DNA of 64,000 bases from Thermoanaerobaculia bacterium (GCA_947259195.1 CAMYLC010000012.1:1-64000); one strand, 5' to 3'. Positions 25,531-34,757 are shown, counted from the first letter of the stretch. Program-made: numbers and translations. The notes: generated from the sequence alone by a model not told the origin.

Positions 25531-28062
25531 ATGATACGCAGATGCCTTCCGCTCGTGGTCTCGATCCTGGTTGTAGTCACACCCCTGGCTGCCGTCACGC
25601 CCGGCCATCACCTGCCAGAGGGTCCGGAGCAACCGGTACGGGAGCGAAGCGTGGATATCCGGAGGCTCTCGGGCGAATTCGACATCGACATGCAAGGGCA
25701 GGAGATCTCGGGGCAGGTGGCGATCGAGTTGACCCCGCTGAGAGCCAACCTGCAGACGTTCTTTCTCGATGCCGCCGATCTGGCTATCGAAGCCGTCGAG
25801 CTTCTGGGCGTACGACCTCCCTCGGAAGAGGTGACGCCTTTGGAGCACTCGATAGACGGCCGGCAACTGCGGATTGACCTGCCGCTGGCTGCTCAACCTG
25901 CTGACCTCTTGACCGTCCGCATCGCGTACGCGAGCCAGCCGGAGTCGGGCCTGTACTTCTTCCCCAGCTCGGTGAAAGGGGCGGCCCAGGCCTGGAACTA
26001 TGGGGAGGGTGGCATCCACTATGGTTGGCTGCCCTTGTACAACGACACAAACGACCGCTTCGCCGTGGACTTCCGCATCACCGTCGCGAAGCCCTTTGTG
26101 GCGCTCTCGAATGGAGTGCTCCAGGAGGTCGTTGAGACTGCGGACGGCAGCCGCATGTATCACTGGGTTCAGGACGAGGAGATTCCCAACTACCTTCTGG
26201 CATTGAACGTGGGCCAATTCGTGGCAGTACCGCTCGAGGACGCCCGTTTGGATTCGCGCAGCGTGCCCTTGACTGTCTGGACAGAGCCCGGCCACGAGGA
26301 GGCTGCCGCATTCGCCTTCCGGAACACGCCGAGGATGGTCGAGTTCTTCTCCGAGCGCTTCGGGTACCCCTACCCCTGGCCCAAGTATGACCAGGTTCTG
26401 CTGCGAGAGTTCGACTGGGCCATGGAGACCGCTACGATGGTCGGGTTCGGGGAAACCGAAGGGCGACTATCTGAGGATCCGACGGATAGCCTCTCCTTGA
26501 CCTTCGACCAGGCGAGCGCCATCTGGCACTACGAAGACACCATTGCTCACGAGCTGGCACACCACTGGTTCGGGAATCTGGTGACCTGCCGCTCCCTGGG
26601 CTCGATCTGGCTGAACGAGTCCTTCGCCTCGTTCGCTCACACACTGTGGACCGGAGAAGCGCGCGGAGAAGACGACCTCACCTACCAGCGCTGGAGGTAC
26701 CGCAACGCGTACTTGGACTATGTTCGTCAAACTGGTGAGGTTCGCCCGCTCGAATTCCTGCGCTACGGCGCACCCGGAGAGATCTACCAGGAAGAGACGA
26801 CCTACATCAAAGGCTCGCTCGTCCTCCACATGCTGCGTCATTTCGTTGGCGACGACATCTTCTACCGAGCCATTGCCGGCTACCTCGAAACCCATGCCTA
26901 CTCACAGGTGGAGTCCAGCGACTTTCAGAGAACCCTCGAAAAGGAGACTGGGCTCAACCTCTCCTGGTTCTTCGATGACTGGATCGTCGGCGGGGGTGGT
27001 CATCCTTCCCTGCGAGTTTCCTATCTCTGGGTGCCGGAGCGCCAGGAGATCGATCTGACTGTCGAGCAAGTCCAGGGCGACCTACCATTCGAAGACCTGT
27101 TTCACCTCCCAGTAGACATCGAGGTCCTTACCGCAGAGGGCTCCCGGATTCACACTGTTGAGCTCGACAAGTGGACGACACGGGTCACTTTGCACTCGAC
27201 TAGTCGCCCCCTGGCGGTGATCTTCGACAGCGGCAACTGGCTCGTCGCCGACATCGAAGTCTCACGTGGCCTCGACGAGGTCCTCTTCCAGCTCGAGCAC
27301 GGCGACCTCGCCGCCAGGCTCCAATCCGCCCGGCAGATCGCGACAGGGTTTCCGCGACGCAGGCAAGCGGTCGAGGCCCTCACGAATCTTCTGGCCGACG
27401 ACAGCGCTCACTGGGGTCTGCGCCAGGAAGTCGCTCTCGATCTGGGGGCCATCGGTGGAACCGTGGCTACACAGGCCCTCGAACTTGCTCTGGGAGACGA
27501 GGACCGTCGGCTGCGACGTGCCGCTGCCATCGCTCTGGGCGACGTCGGCAGCGACGCGGCTGCGGACCTCTTGAGGACTGCCGTCCAAACCGATACCGCA
27601 GAAGAGGTCGTGGGAGTGGCAGCGTTTTCTCTTGGCCGAATGCAAGCTCCCGAAGCGGACGCCTTCCTACAAGATCAGCTGAACCGCGAGTCACCCTGGG
27701 GCAACGTGATCACGATCGGTGCGCTGTTGGGTCTCGCCGAGCTGGAGGACCCCTCGCTCGTTCCCGTCTTTCGGTCCTACACCGACTCGCAGTACGAGAT
27801 CCAAGCGCGACTCGCGGCTCTCGACGGCTGGCTTCGTGCTGCGCCCGAGGACCCTGCTCTAGCTCAGAGGCTGAGAGAGATGATGTTCGACTCGAGCCTC
27901 ACCGTCAGAGGTGACGCCATCGAGAAGCTCGGACAGCTTCATCGCGGCGAAGATGTGGCCTTTCTCAGGCTGCTCGCTGCCAACGACCCGGATTCGAATC
28001 TCGCCAAGGCCGCACAAGACGCCGTAGACCTGATCCTGGACTTTAATCGAGCCGAGGACTGA
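25531..28062 (+). CDS. M1 family aminopeptidase with C-terminal HEAT repeats
   Basis: 843 residues; signal peptide at the N-terminus (CLPLVVSILVVVTPLAAV). M1 zinc site HELAHHWFGN near 338 with the downstream glutamate in WLNESFASF. The GAMEN exopeptidase motif appears as WAMETAT near 297, a deviant form. Residues 600-843 contain HEAT/PBS-like repeats (AAAIALGDVGSDAAADLL; VAAFSLGRMQAPEADAFL), a known partner module for bacterial M1 enzymes. Trims N-terminal residues of peptides, probably periplasmic. Its TGA is only three bases before the proposed start of the next gene. Confidence 0.92.
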   Translation: MIRRCLPLVVSILVVVTPLAAVTPGHHLPEGPEQPVRERSVDIRRLSGEFDIDMQGQEISGQVAIELTPLRANLQTFFLDAADLAIEAVELLGVRPPSEEVTPLEHSIDGRQLRIDLPLAAQPADLLTVRIAYASQPESGLYFFPSSVKGAAQAWNYGEGGIHYGWLPLYNDTNDRFAVDFRITVAKPFVALSNGVLQEVVETADGSRMYHWVQDEEIPNYLLALNVGQFVAVPLEDARLDSRSVPLTVWTEPGHEEAAAFAFRNTPRMVEFFSERFGYPYPWPKYDQVLLREFDWAMETATMVGFGETEGRLSEDPTDSLSLTFDQASAIWHYEDTIAHELAHHWFGNLVTCRSLGSIWLNESFASFAHTLWTGEARGEDDLTYQRWRYRNAYLDYVRQTGEVRPLEFLRYGAPGEIYQEETTYIKGSLVLHMLRHFVGDDIFYRAIAGYLETHAYSQVESSDFQRTLEKETGLNLSWFFDDWIVGGGGHPSLRVSYLWVPERQEIDLTVEQVQGDLPFEDLFHLPVDIEVLTAEGSRIHTVELDKWTTRVTLHSTSRPLAVIFDSGNWLVADIEVSRGLDEVLFQLEHGDLAARLQSARQIATGFPRRRQAVEALTNLLADDSAHWGLRQEVALDLGAIGGTVATQALELALGDEDRRLRRAAAIALGDVGSDAAADLLRTAVQTDTAEEVVGVAAFSLGRMQAPEADAFLQDQLNRESPWGNVITIGALLGLAELEDPSLVPVFRSYTDSQYEIQARLAALDGWLRAAPEDPALAQRLREMMFDSSLTVRGDAIEKLGQLHRGEDVAFLRLLAANDPDSNLAKAAQDAVDLILDFNRAED

Positions 28063-28065
28063 ACC

Positions 28066-29190
28066 CTGGGCACCAACCTGCCTGAGTCGCCGCTGTCACA
28101 GCGACTCGTCTCCCTGGATGCCTTCCGGGGGCTGACGATCGCCGCGATGATCCTGGTCAACAACCCGGGAAGCTGGGGAGACATCTACGCTCCCCTCGCT
28201 CACGCCGACTGGCATGGCTGGACCCCGACCGACCTGATCTTCCCGTTCTTTCTCTTCATCGTCGGGGTCTCGATGACTATCTCCTTCGCCAAACGACTGG
28301 AGGACGGAGATCGGTCACATCTGTATCGCCAGATCTTCCGGCGTTCCGCCATCATCTACGGCCTCGGCCTGCTGCTCAGCGCCTTTCCCGACTTCGACTT
28401 CGAGAACCTGCGCTATGTCGGGGTGCTACCTCGCATCGCAATGGTCTACCTGGTGACATCGCTGATCGTCTTGAATCTCTCCCGAAGAGCGCAGTCCTGG
28501 GTCTTCGCAGGTCTACTGCTGGGCTACTGGGCTTTGATGAAATGGGTGCCTGTCCCTGAGTTTGGGGCTGGTGTTCTGACCCCGGAGGGCAACCTGGCGG
28601 GGTGGATCGACAGCCTGATACTGCCTGGGCGTCTGTACCAGGGAACCTGGGACCCCGAAGGGCTCTTGAGCACTCTCCCGGCCGTCGCCACAGCGCTCAG
28701 CGGGGTTTTCACAGGCTACTGGCTCCGCTCGGGGCGTGATCGTCTCCAGATCGCCCGAGGTATGGCTGCGGCTGGAGGGCTGGCCATGATTGCTGGCCTC
28801 ATTTGTAGCCACTGGTTCCCCATCAACAAGAACCTCTGGACCAGCTCGTACGTGCTGTTCAGCTCCGGAGCCGCAATTGTGTGCCTGTCCCTTCTTTACT
28901 GGCTGATCGAGGTTCGGGACTACCGGAAGTGGGCGCAGCCGGCCGTGATCTTCGGCGTCAACGCGATCGCGGTCTTCGTGCTTTCGGGGCTCGTCACTCG
29001 CCTGATGATCCGAATCCATGTCGCCGGAGACCCCGACCCGATCACCGTGAAGCAGTGGCTGTTCGAGACCCTCTTCGCTTCTTGGGCCTCTCCCATGAAC
29101 GCCTCGCTCGCCTTCGCTCTGACCTATCTGCTCTTCTGGTGGGCCCTGATGGCCCTGCTCTATCGCCGCAAGATCTTCATCAAGATCTGA
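28066..29190 (+). CDS. DUF5009/HGSNAT-like membrane acyltransferase
   Basis: Integral membrane protein of the COG4299 type, related to heparan-alpha-glucosaminide N-acetyltransferase. The conserved N-terminal motif RLVSLDAFRGLTIAAMILVN begins about 20 codons before the first ATG (28147), so that ATG cannot be the start. No ATG, GTG or TTG exists in frame after the TGA of the M1 gene at 28060-28062; the best candidate is CTG 28066, with GAGGA eight bases upstream. About ten helices follow (WTPTDLIFPFFLFIVGVSMT is the family hallmark). Predicted to transfer acyl groups to sugars across the inner membrane. Probably translated together with the M1 gene. Confidence 0.85.
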   Translation: MGTNLPESPLSQRLVSLDAFRGLTIAAMILVNNPGSWGDIYAPLAHADWHGWTPTDLIFPFFLFIVGVSMTISFAKRLEDGDRSHLYRQIFRRSAIIYGLGLLLSAFPDFDFENLRYVGVLPRIAMVYLVTSLIVLNLSRRAQSWVFAGLLLGYWALMKWVPVPEFGAGVLTPEGNLAGWIDSLILPGRLYQGTWDPEGLLSTLPAVATALSGVFTGYWLRSGRDRLQIARGMAAAGGLAMIAGLICSHWFPINKNLWTSSYVLFSSGAAIVCLSLLYWLIEVRDYRKWAQPAVIFGVNAIAVFVLSGLVTRLMIRIHVAGDPDPITVKQWLFETLFASWASPMNASLAFALTYLLFWWALMALLYRRKIFIKI

Positions 29191-29310
29191 CCCGAGTCTC
29201 TCACCAGCCTCCTCTTGGCTGCCAGGCTTCCAGCTGTCTTCTACGGGGCTGCCTTTCTTGATGGGCCCGCCTCTTGAGCCTTCTTCTGGGGGCACCGGCC
29301 TGCAGGCGGC

Positions 29311-30528
29311 TCAGCGGTTGCCCGACGCCATCTTCTCCGCCTCGGGCAGGCCACGAAGACGCATCATGCTCCACACTCCGAAGGCTGGGCCGAGCGCGAG
29401 AAAACTGAAGGCGTAGCGCCATCCGACAAGCTCGATCAGAGGCGGGACCAGACGGATCGTCACCAGCGTCAAGAGAAAACCCATACTGGTCTGGAGTGTC
29501 AGTGCCGTGCCGACGTATTGACTGTCGGACAGCTCGCTGACCGCAGCGCTGAACTGGGCACTGTCGGCGATGACGGTGAATCCCCAGATCAGGCAGAGGG
29601 CCGTCAGGATGCCGGGGCGCTCGAAGAAGAACCCTACCGAAACAGCGCAGGTACCGGAGAGAAGCATGCTCCAGCTCGTCACCAGCGTCCTGCCGAAGCG
29701 ATCCGCAGCCCTGCCCGCCAGTATGCAGCCTACAGCGCCAATCGAGATCACGGCGAACGCAGCGAAACGCGCACTAGCCAGGTCCCAACCCGCCACTCCA
29801 TAGCTCGTCATCAAGAGGGCCGGCACCCACGCCCACATCGCGTAGAGCTCCCACATGTGCCCCAGGTAGCCGAAGTTCGCCAGCCGGGTCGGTCGATCCG
29901 AGAGACTTTGTCCCATCGCCCGCCACTCGAAGGGAGCCGAACGGGACAGATAGGGACCGGACCGCACGAACAGCCATGCAATCAGGGCCGCCAAAACGGC
30001 CTGACCGGAGGTCGAGAGCAAAACGCCTCTCCATGGAGGCATTCCTCCCTCGCCGAAGATCTCGAGTCCGTTGAGCAGGTGTGGCAGGCCGGAGCCCACG
30101 GTGAGCGCTCCCACCAAGATCCCGATCCAAGCCCCAAGGTCACGCTTGCACCAGGTGGCGACCATCTTCATTCCCACCGGATACACCCCGGCCAGAAAGG
30201 CGCCGGTAAGGAATCGACAGACCAGAGCGAAGCCAGGGCCGTCAGCCAGCAGCGGAATCGCGGCATTGGCCGCGGCGGCCAGAGCCGCACTCACCGCAAA
30301 TAGCTTACGAGGAGGAATGCGATCGGCCAGATTCAGCAGGGCGCTCAGCAGGGCACCGAGGACGAAGCCGACCTGGACGCTCATGGTCATCCACGACTGG
30401 GCGGCACCATCCAGGTGCCACTCCTCGATGAGTTGCGGCAACACCGCGGAGGCCGCGAACCACAATGACAGGGCCAACAGGGTAGCCATCGAAAGCAAAG
30501 CCAGGGTGCGCCATTTCTCAGTGATCAG
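29311..30528 (-). CDS. MFS transporter
   Basis: Major facilitator with about 12 helices (residues 10-400), motif A-like sequence ILAGRAADRFGRTL between helices 8 and 9. The family pattern starts before the first ATG/TTG: residues ITEKWRTLALLSMATLLALS are in frame, and CTG 30528 has a perfect AGGAGG six bases upstream. I therefore place the start there instead of at TTG 30498. Substrate unknown. Diverges from the MarR gene, whose product may control it (inference). Confidence 0.87.
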   Translation of the reverse strand: MITEKWRTLALLSMATLLALSLWFAASAVLPQLIEEWHLDGAAQSWMTMSVQVGFVLGALLSALLNLADRIPPRKLFAVSAALAAAANAAIPLLADGPGFALVCRFLTGAFLAGVYPVGMKMVATWCKRDLGAWIGILVGALTVGSGLPHLLNGLEIFGEGGMPPWRGVLLSTSGQAVLAALIAWLFVRSGPYLSRSAPFEWRAMGQSLSDRPTRLANFGYLGHMWELYAMWAWVPALLMTSYGVAGWDLASARFAAFAVISIGAVGCILAGRAADRFGRTLVTSWSMLLSGTCAVSVGFFFERPGILTALCLIWGFTVIADSAQFSAAVSELSDSQYVGTALTLQTSMGFLLTLVTIRLVPPLIELVGWRYAFSFLALGPAFGVWSMMRLRGLPEAEKMASGNR

Positions 30529-30661
30529 GCTGAACCTCCTCTGAACTGGTCTCGCTGCGTCTCGGAGCTCGATCGGGTGTTTCGCCCGGACTCTACACGA
30601 AATGCATGGTCTCGAGACCGAGCCAATGGCACCACTGCAACGGGAAGGCCTATCTATTTCC

Positions 30662-30690
30662 TTGACAGATCAACTAGTGTTACATAAACT
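30662..30690 (+). promoter_or_regulatory. Sigma70-type promoter of the MarR gene, apparently leaderless
   Basis: TTGACA (30662-30667), spacer of 17, TAAACT (30685-30690). The ATG of MarR is only six bases further, so transcription would start at or next to the start codon, and no Shine-Dalgarno is present. The spacer contains AACTAGTGTT, an imperfect palindrome that could be a MarR operator for autoregulation. Confidence 0.6.
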
Positions 30691-30696
30691 ATCGAC

Positions 30697-31134
30697 ATGG
30701 TACTTAATACACCGGTTGAGCAGCCCAGCAAAGAGACGATTCTGAGTGTTCTCAAGGCCGCCGACCGGATCCGACGCCACTTCACCGAGATTCTCAAACC
30801 TTGCGGCCTGACCCTCCAGCAGTTCAACGTTCTACGCATCCTGAGAGGTGCTGGTCCGCAAGGACTGCCGACGCTCGAAGTTGGCGAGCGGATGATCGAG
30901 AAGACGCCTGGCGTTACGCGTCTGCTGGACCGGCTCGAAGAGAAAGGACTGGTGAGCCGCGAGCGCTGCCACGAAGATCGGCGGCAGCAGCTCTGCACCC
31001 GTACCCAAGCGGCGCTCGATCTGCTCGCCGAGCTCGATGAGCCGATCGTGCAGGGGGACCGGGACACACTGGCAAATCTCACCGCACAAGAAGAAAACGA
31101 GCTGAAGGACTTGACTTCCCGTATCCTCCGGTGA
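30697..31134 (+). CDS. MarR family transcriptional regulator
   Basis: 145 residues with the MarR winged helix: helical dimer part, LTLQQFNVLRILRGAG, recognition area LEVGERMIEKTPGVTRLLDR, then wing LVSRERCHEDRRQQLC and a C-terminal helix (LTAQEENELKDLTSRIL). Binds DNA as a dimer and usually responds to small phenolics or oxidants. It precedes a YceI gene by 123 bases, a common MarR-YceI pairing, and diverges from an MFS transporter. Confidence 0.92.
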   Translation: MVLNTPVEQPSKETILSVLKAADRIRRHFTEILKPCGLTLQQFNVLRILRGAGPQGLPTLEVGERMIEKTPGVTRLLDRLEEKGLVSRERCHEDRRQQLCTRTQAALDLLAELDEPIVQGDRDTLANLTAQEENELKDLTSRILR

Positions 31135-31257
31135 CATCCGAACCAACCGCAGCTCGAGACGAGTGTAAGGAATCCGGGAGAGGACTCACTTACGGTTGCA
31201 GTAGAAGGAAATGACAATGACTACCCAGCGCGACAAAACGACTCAAAGGAGATGACT

Positions 31258-31881
31258 ATGCGAAGTCCAAATTGGAATCTGTTCTTGTTGGCTCTGGCCC
31301 TGGCGGCCGCTATCAACCTGGCAACTGGAGCACCATCCGGAGCTGCGACCTGGGGCGTCGACCAGGCCCACACCGAGGTCAACTTCTCGGTGAAGCACTT
31401 CTTCACCCCTGTGACTGGCAGCTTCGACGAGTTCGAGATCAAGCTCGACTACAATGCAGACAACCCCACCTCCAGCACCGTCGATGTCAAGATTCCGGTC
31501 TCGAGCATCAACACAGGCAACGAGAAGCGCGACGGTCATCTGATGTCGCAAGACTTCTTCGAAGTTGACAAGTACCCCTACATCACGTTCAAGAGCACCT
31601 CGGTCAAGGCCAACGGCGACGACCAGCTGGTGGCTCGCGGACAGTTGACCATCAAGGGCGAGTCCCGTGAGGTCGACTTGCCGATAACGCTCCTCGGCAA
31701 GCAGGCGCTGCCCGAGCAGATGCAGCAGATGATGGGCGGCGCCAAGGAGGTCGCGGGCTTCAAGGCCTCGACGTCCGTCGACCGCAACGACTACGGGGTC
31801 GGCGTTGGCAACTGGGCCGCGACGATGGTCGTGGGTGGCGACGTCTCGATCGAGATCCTGCTCGAAGCCCACCGCAAATAG
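31258..31881 (+). CDS. YceI family periplasmic lipid-binding-like protein
   Basis: 207 residues. Of two ATGs (31252, 31258) the second has AAGGAG at a workable distance. Signal peptide (NLFLLALALAAAINLATGAP) then YceI core: TWGVDQAHTEVNFSVKHFF, VDVKIPVSSINTGNEKRDGH, and the final NDYGVGVGNWAATMVVGGDV. YceI forms a lipocalin-like barrel that binds isoprenoid-type lipids; some members are acid- or stress-induced. A hairpin terminator follows at 31905. Regulation by the upstream MarR is likely. Confidence 0.93.
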   Translation: MRSPNWNLFLLALALAAAINLATGAPSGAATWGVDQAHTEVNFSVKHFFTPVTGSFDEFEIKLDYNADNPTSSTVDVKIPVSSINTGNEKRDGHLMSQDFFEVDKYPYITFKSTSVKANGDDQLVARGQLTIKGESREVDLPITLLGKQALPEQMQQMMGGAKEVAGFKASTSVDRNDYGVGVGNWAATMVVGGDVSIEILLEAHRK

Positions 31882-31904
31882 TCTCGACAACCAACCCGGT
31901 ACTC

Positions 31905-31940
31905 AGCCGGGCTCGCCGAATCGGGGCGGGCCCGGCTTTC
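31905..31940 (+). terminator. Hairpin terminator after YceI
   Basis: AGCCGGGC (31905-31912) and GCCCGGCT (31930-31937) pair perfectly over eight bases around a 17-base loop that can pair further inside, followed by TTTCGCTGTT. It starts 24 bases after the YceI stop. Confidence 0.65.
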
Positions 31941-31947
31941 GCTGTTC

Positions 31948-32140
31948 CTGAGCCCTGGAACTTGGGTCCTGGCCAGATGACCCTCTCCTCGTAGAGGCCC
32001 GTTCGGGTGGCTCGCCGGCGGACGGCGGCGGCTCTGCAGGGGAGACGCAAGAGGGATGCCTGGCACCCCGGGCGGCACAGGTTGTAAGACCTCAAGACAT
32101 GGTTGACAGTTCGACCTCAGGACATCGCTGACACTTTGGG
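31948..32140. repeat. Dispersed repeat copy R2 with IS-end-like tandem units
   Basis: The first part (31962-32040) is module 1: TTGGGTCCTGGCCAGATGAC, CTCGTAGAGGCCCGTTCGGG and the GGCGGACGGCGGCGGC end. From 32074 follow GGCACAGGTTGTAAGACCTC and two tandem units of about 23 bases, AAGACATGGTTGACA and CAGGACATCGCTGACA, each preceded by GACCT. The same units occur inverted at 52068-52112. No gene in this stretch. Confidence 0.7.
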
Positions 32141-32224
32141 GGTGTGGGCAGGGCGGACCACCATGAGACATCGGCCCTATGCCCAGGACCCAGGTAGAAT
32201 CTGGGCTCACGACCTTAGAATCCG

Positions 32225-32812
32225 ATGACTGAATCGTCTTTCATCGTCTTAGTCTTGATCTTGGCTGTTGCGGGCCTCTTCGCCTCCACGCTCGCCGTCG
32301 CCGATGAGGAGTGCTTCTTCGAGCACAATGGGAACCAGGTCCTCTATCGGCCGATCGACGGCATGGAGATTTTGGAGGTTCGGCTGGCTGATCGGCCGAA
32401 CCAGGTCGTGGTAGTCCGAGACAGCGACGGAGACGCCCTCCTGCGCTCGAGGTCCGACCTCATCTTCCTGCGTCACCTCGAGATCGAGGAACAGGAGACC
32501 GGACGAATTCAGCCCTTTCAAACCAGTCCGGCAGAGCCACCGCTGCACGGATTCGAGGGCCCCGGTCTGACGGAGATCGTCGGCATCTGTCGAGAAGAGG
32601 GTGACGATTCGGCAATCTGCAAACGGCTCAAGGAGGAGTTGGCTGCCCTTCAGGACGAATACGGCACGCCACTACTCCTGCTCAAGGACCTGGCGGAAAA
32701 GGGGCTGGGCGAATATCTCGAAGCGGCCCGCACCACCCTCAGAGACGGCAAATGCGTTCCTCCACCGAAAGAATCCGCAGACTCCTCACAAATGCCACAC
32801 GAGGAAGGCTGA
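32225..32812 (+). CDS. Unknown secreted protein
   Basis: 195 residues, ATG 32225. N-terminal hydrophobic segment (SFIVLVLILAVAGLFASTLA) is a signal peptide or anchor. The mature part has four cysteines (ECFFEH, GICREEG, AICKRL, GKCVPP), perhaps two disulfides, a central strand-rich segment and a helical C-terminal part (KRLKEELAALQDEYGTPLLL). I do not recognise a family. No clear Shine-Dalgarno; TAGAAT hexamers at 32195 and 32216 could be -10 elements. Convergent with the acyl-CoA ligase gene 27 bases downstream. Confidence 0.65.
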   Translation: MTESSFIVLVLILAVAGLFASTLAVADEECFFEHNGNQVLYRPIDGMEILEVRLADRPNQVVVVRDSDGDALLRSRSDLIFLRHLEIEEQETGRIQPFQTSPAEPPLHGFEGPGLTEIVGICREEGDDSAICKRLKEELAALQDEYGTPLLLLKDLAEKGLGEYLEAARTTLRDGKCVPPPKESADSSQMPHEEG

Positions 32813-32839
32813 GCCGCCGATTCCGGGGCCTCACCGTCT

Positions 32840-34621
32840 TCAAGCCTCGTACAGCGACTCGATCTCTGCCTTGTACTTCTCCACCACCGCCTTGCGCTTG
32901 ATCTTGAGCGTCGGGGTCAGCTCACCGCCTTCGATCGAAAAGTCTCGCGGCAGGATCTCGAACCGCTTTATCGATTCGTAGGAGGCGAGGCTCTTGTTCC
33001 GCTGCTCGACCTCCATCTCGATGAGCTCCCGCACTTTGGGGTGCACGGCCAACTCTTCCAGGCTCAAGTCGCCGAGTTCGTTCTGCGCCGCCCACTCCGG
33101 CACGGTCTCGGGATCGAGGGTGATGATGGCCGACAGGTATTTCCTACGGTCACCGATTGCCACTACCTGCCCGATGTAGTGGGAGGTACGCAGTATCTGC
33201 TCGATGTGCTGAGGCGCGACGTTCTTGCCGCCGGCAGTGATGATCAAGTCCTTTTTGCGATCGGTAATTCGCAGGAAATCCTCGTCGTCGATCTCGCCGA
33301 TGTCGCCGGTGTGGAGCCAGCCCTCTTCATCGATGGTTTCCGCCGTCGCCTCGGGATTCTTGAAATAGCCCAGCATGGTGTTGGCACCGCGGGTGAGCAG
33401 CTCACCATCTGGGGCGATCTGATGCTCGACCTCGGGGCCGGGCAGACCGACCGAACCGAATTTATAGTTGTCGAAGCGGTTGACATGGCTGAAAGACGTG
33501 TTCTCGGTCATACCGATACCCTCGAGGATGAGAACACCGGCGGAGTGGAAGAACTCGGCGATGGTTTTGTTGAGTGGCGCGGCTCCTGACACCGACCATT
33601 CGAGGCGCCCCCCGAAGATCTCGACGATCTTGTGCAGCACGAGCTTGTAGGCGATGCGGTGCTTGATGGCGAGCCCGGCCGGGATGGGCTGCTTCTTCTG
33701 CTTCAGGTCGCCGACCTCGGTTCCGACTTTCAAAGCCCACATGAAGAGCTTGAGCTTGATTCCTCCCGCTTCCGTGGCGTTCGCCAGGATCTTGTCGTAT
33801 GCCTTCTCGTAGACCCGAGGCACGCTGGCAATGAAGTGGGGGCGAATCTCCTGCAGATTCTGCACCACAGTGTTGAAGCTCTCGGCGAAAGCCACCGGCA
33901 CGGCCTTTCGCAGACAGACGTAGACGATGAGCCGTGCGAAGACGTGGGCCAGCGGCAGGAACAAGAGCGTAGTGAAGAACGGCTCGATGTACAGGGACTC
34001 GCCAGTAGTCCAGCTGATAAAGACCAGATTGCCATGGCTGATCATGGCCCCTTTCGGCTCGCCGGTGGTGCCGGAGGTATAGACGATGGAGGCCAGATCA
34101 TCCTGGCCGAGCTCTTCGCCCCTCTGAGCAAGCACTTCCTCGGAAACGTCGGCTCCCTTGTCCAGGAAGTCCTCCCAGCTCAAGACGCCTCGCTCCGGAT
34201 CGGAGGGCCCGGCGTAGGTGACGATGTACTTCAGGTTGGGTAGCCGCCCTCGGACCTCGAAGACCTTGGCAAGCTGCTCGGCGTCCTCGACGAAGACGAT
34301 CTCCGCGTCGCTGTGGTCGAGGATGTAGGCACAGCCGTCGGGCAGGTTCGAGGGGTAGATCCCGACCGTCACGGCTCCACAGCTGACAATGCCGAAGTCA
34401 CACAGGACCCACTCCAGCCGAGTCTGGGACAGGATGCTCGCCCTGGCCCCCTTGTCGATCTTCAGCGCGATCAGGCTCTTGGAAACCCTCTGTACCGTCT
34501 CCCTGGCCTCGGTCCAGGTGACATCGAACCAGTTGCCATCCCGCTTGTGCCTGAAGGCGAGCTTGGAACCGTTGATGGTGCTGACTTCTTGGAACATCTG
34601 GTACAGAGACGGATAGTCCAT
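32840..34621 (-). CDS. Long-chain acyl-CoA synthetase (AMP-forming)
   Basis: 593 residues of the ANL superfamily. P-loop YTSGTTGEPKGAMISHG near 178, A5-type motif LEGIGMTENTSF near 355, LHTGDIGEIDDEDFLRITDR with the adenylate-binding aspartate near 430, and KDLIITAGGKNVAPQHIE near 450. The C-terminal lysine region LTPTLKIKRKAVVEKYKAEI is present. Activates fatty acids to acyl-CoA via acyl-AMP at the inner membrane. The glycerolipid acyltransferase upstream on the same strand would use its product. Confidence 0.92.
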   Translation of the reverse strand: MDYPSLYQMFQEVSTINGSKLAFRHKRDGNWFDVTWTEARETVQRVSKSLIALKIDKGARASILSQTRLEWVLCDFGIVSCGAVTVGIYPSNLPDGCAYILDHSDAEIVFVEDAEQLAKVFEVRGRLPNLKYIVTYAGPSDPERGVLSWEDFLDKGADVSEEVLAQRGEELGQDDLASIVYTSGTTGEPKGAMISHGNLVFISWTTGESLYIEPFFTTLLFLPLAHVFARLIVYVCLRKAVPVAFAESFNTVVQNLQEIRPHFIASVPRVYEKAYDKILANATEAGGIKLKLFMWALKVGTEVGDLKQKKQPIPAGLAIKHRIAYKLVLHKIVEIFGGRLEWSVSGAAPLNKTIAEFFHSAGVLILEGIGMTENTSFSHVNRFDNYKFGSVGLPGPEVEHQIAPDGELLTRGANTMLGYFKNPEATAETIDEEGWLHTGDIGEIDDEDFLRITDRKKDLIITAGGKNVAPQHIEQILRTSHYIGQVVAIGDRRKYLSAIITLDPETVPEWAAQNELGDLSLEELAVHPKVRELIEMEVEQRNKSLASYESIKRFEILPRDFSIEGGELTPTLKIKRKAVVEKYKAEIESLYEA

Positions 34622-34757
34622 TGTGGTTCCCCCAAGACTAGGCGGCGACGAGACCCCCCCGAGAGTCTCTCACCCGGTGATTCGGTACACCCTGTTTACT
34701 TACCGGCTGCAGACCGGCGACGCAACACCCAAAAGGGTGGGCAATCCCCTTGCAAGC

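Noticed and set aside
28060..28062. TGA between the M1 peptidase and the acyltransferase, which share a frame, as a readthrough or Sec codon
   Set aside because: The M1 protein is complete with its HEAT repeats and no cysteine-type motif surrounds the TGA; two genes with a CTG start explain the data.
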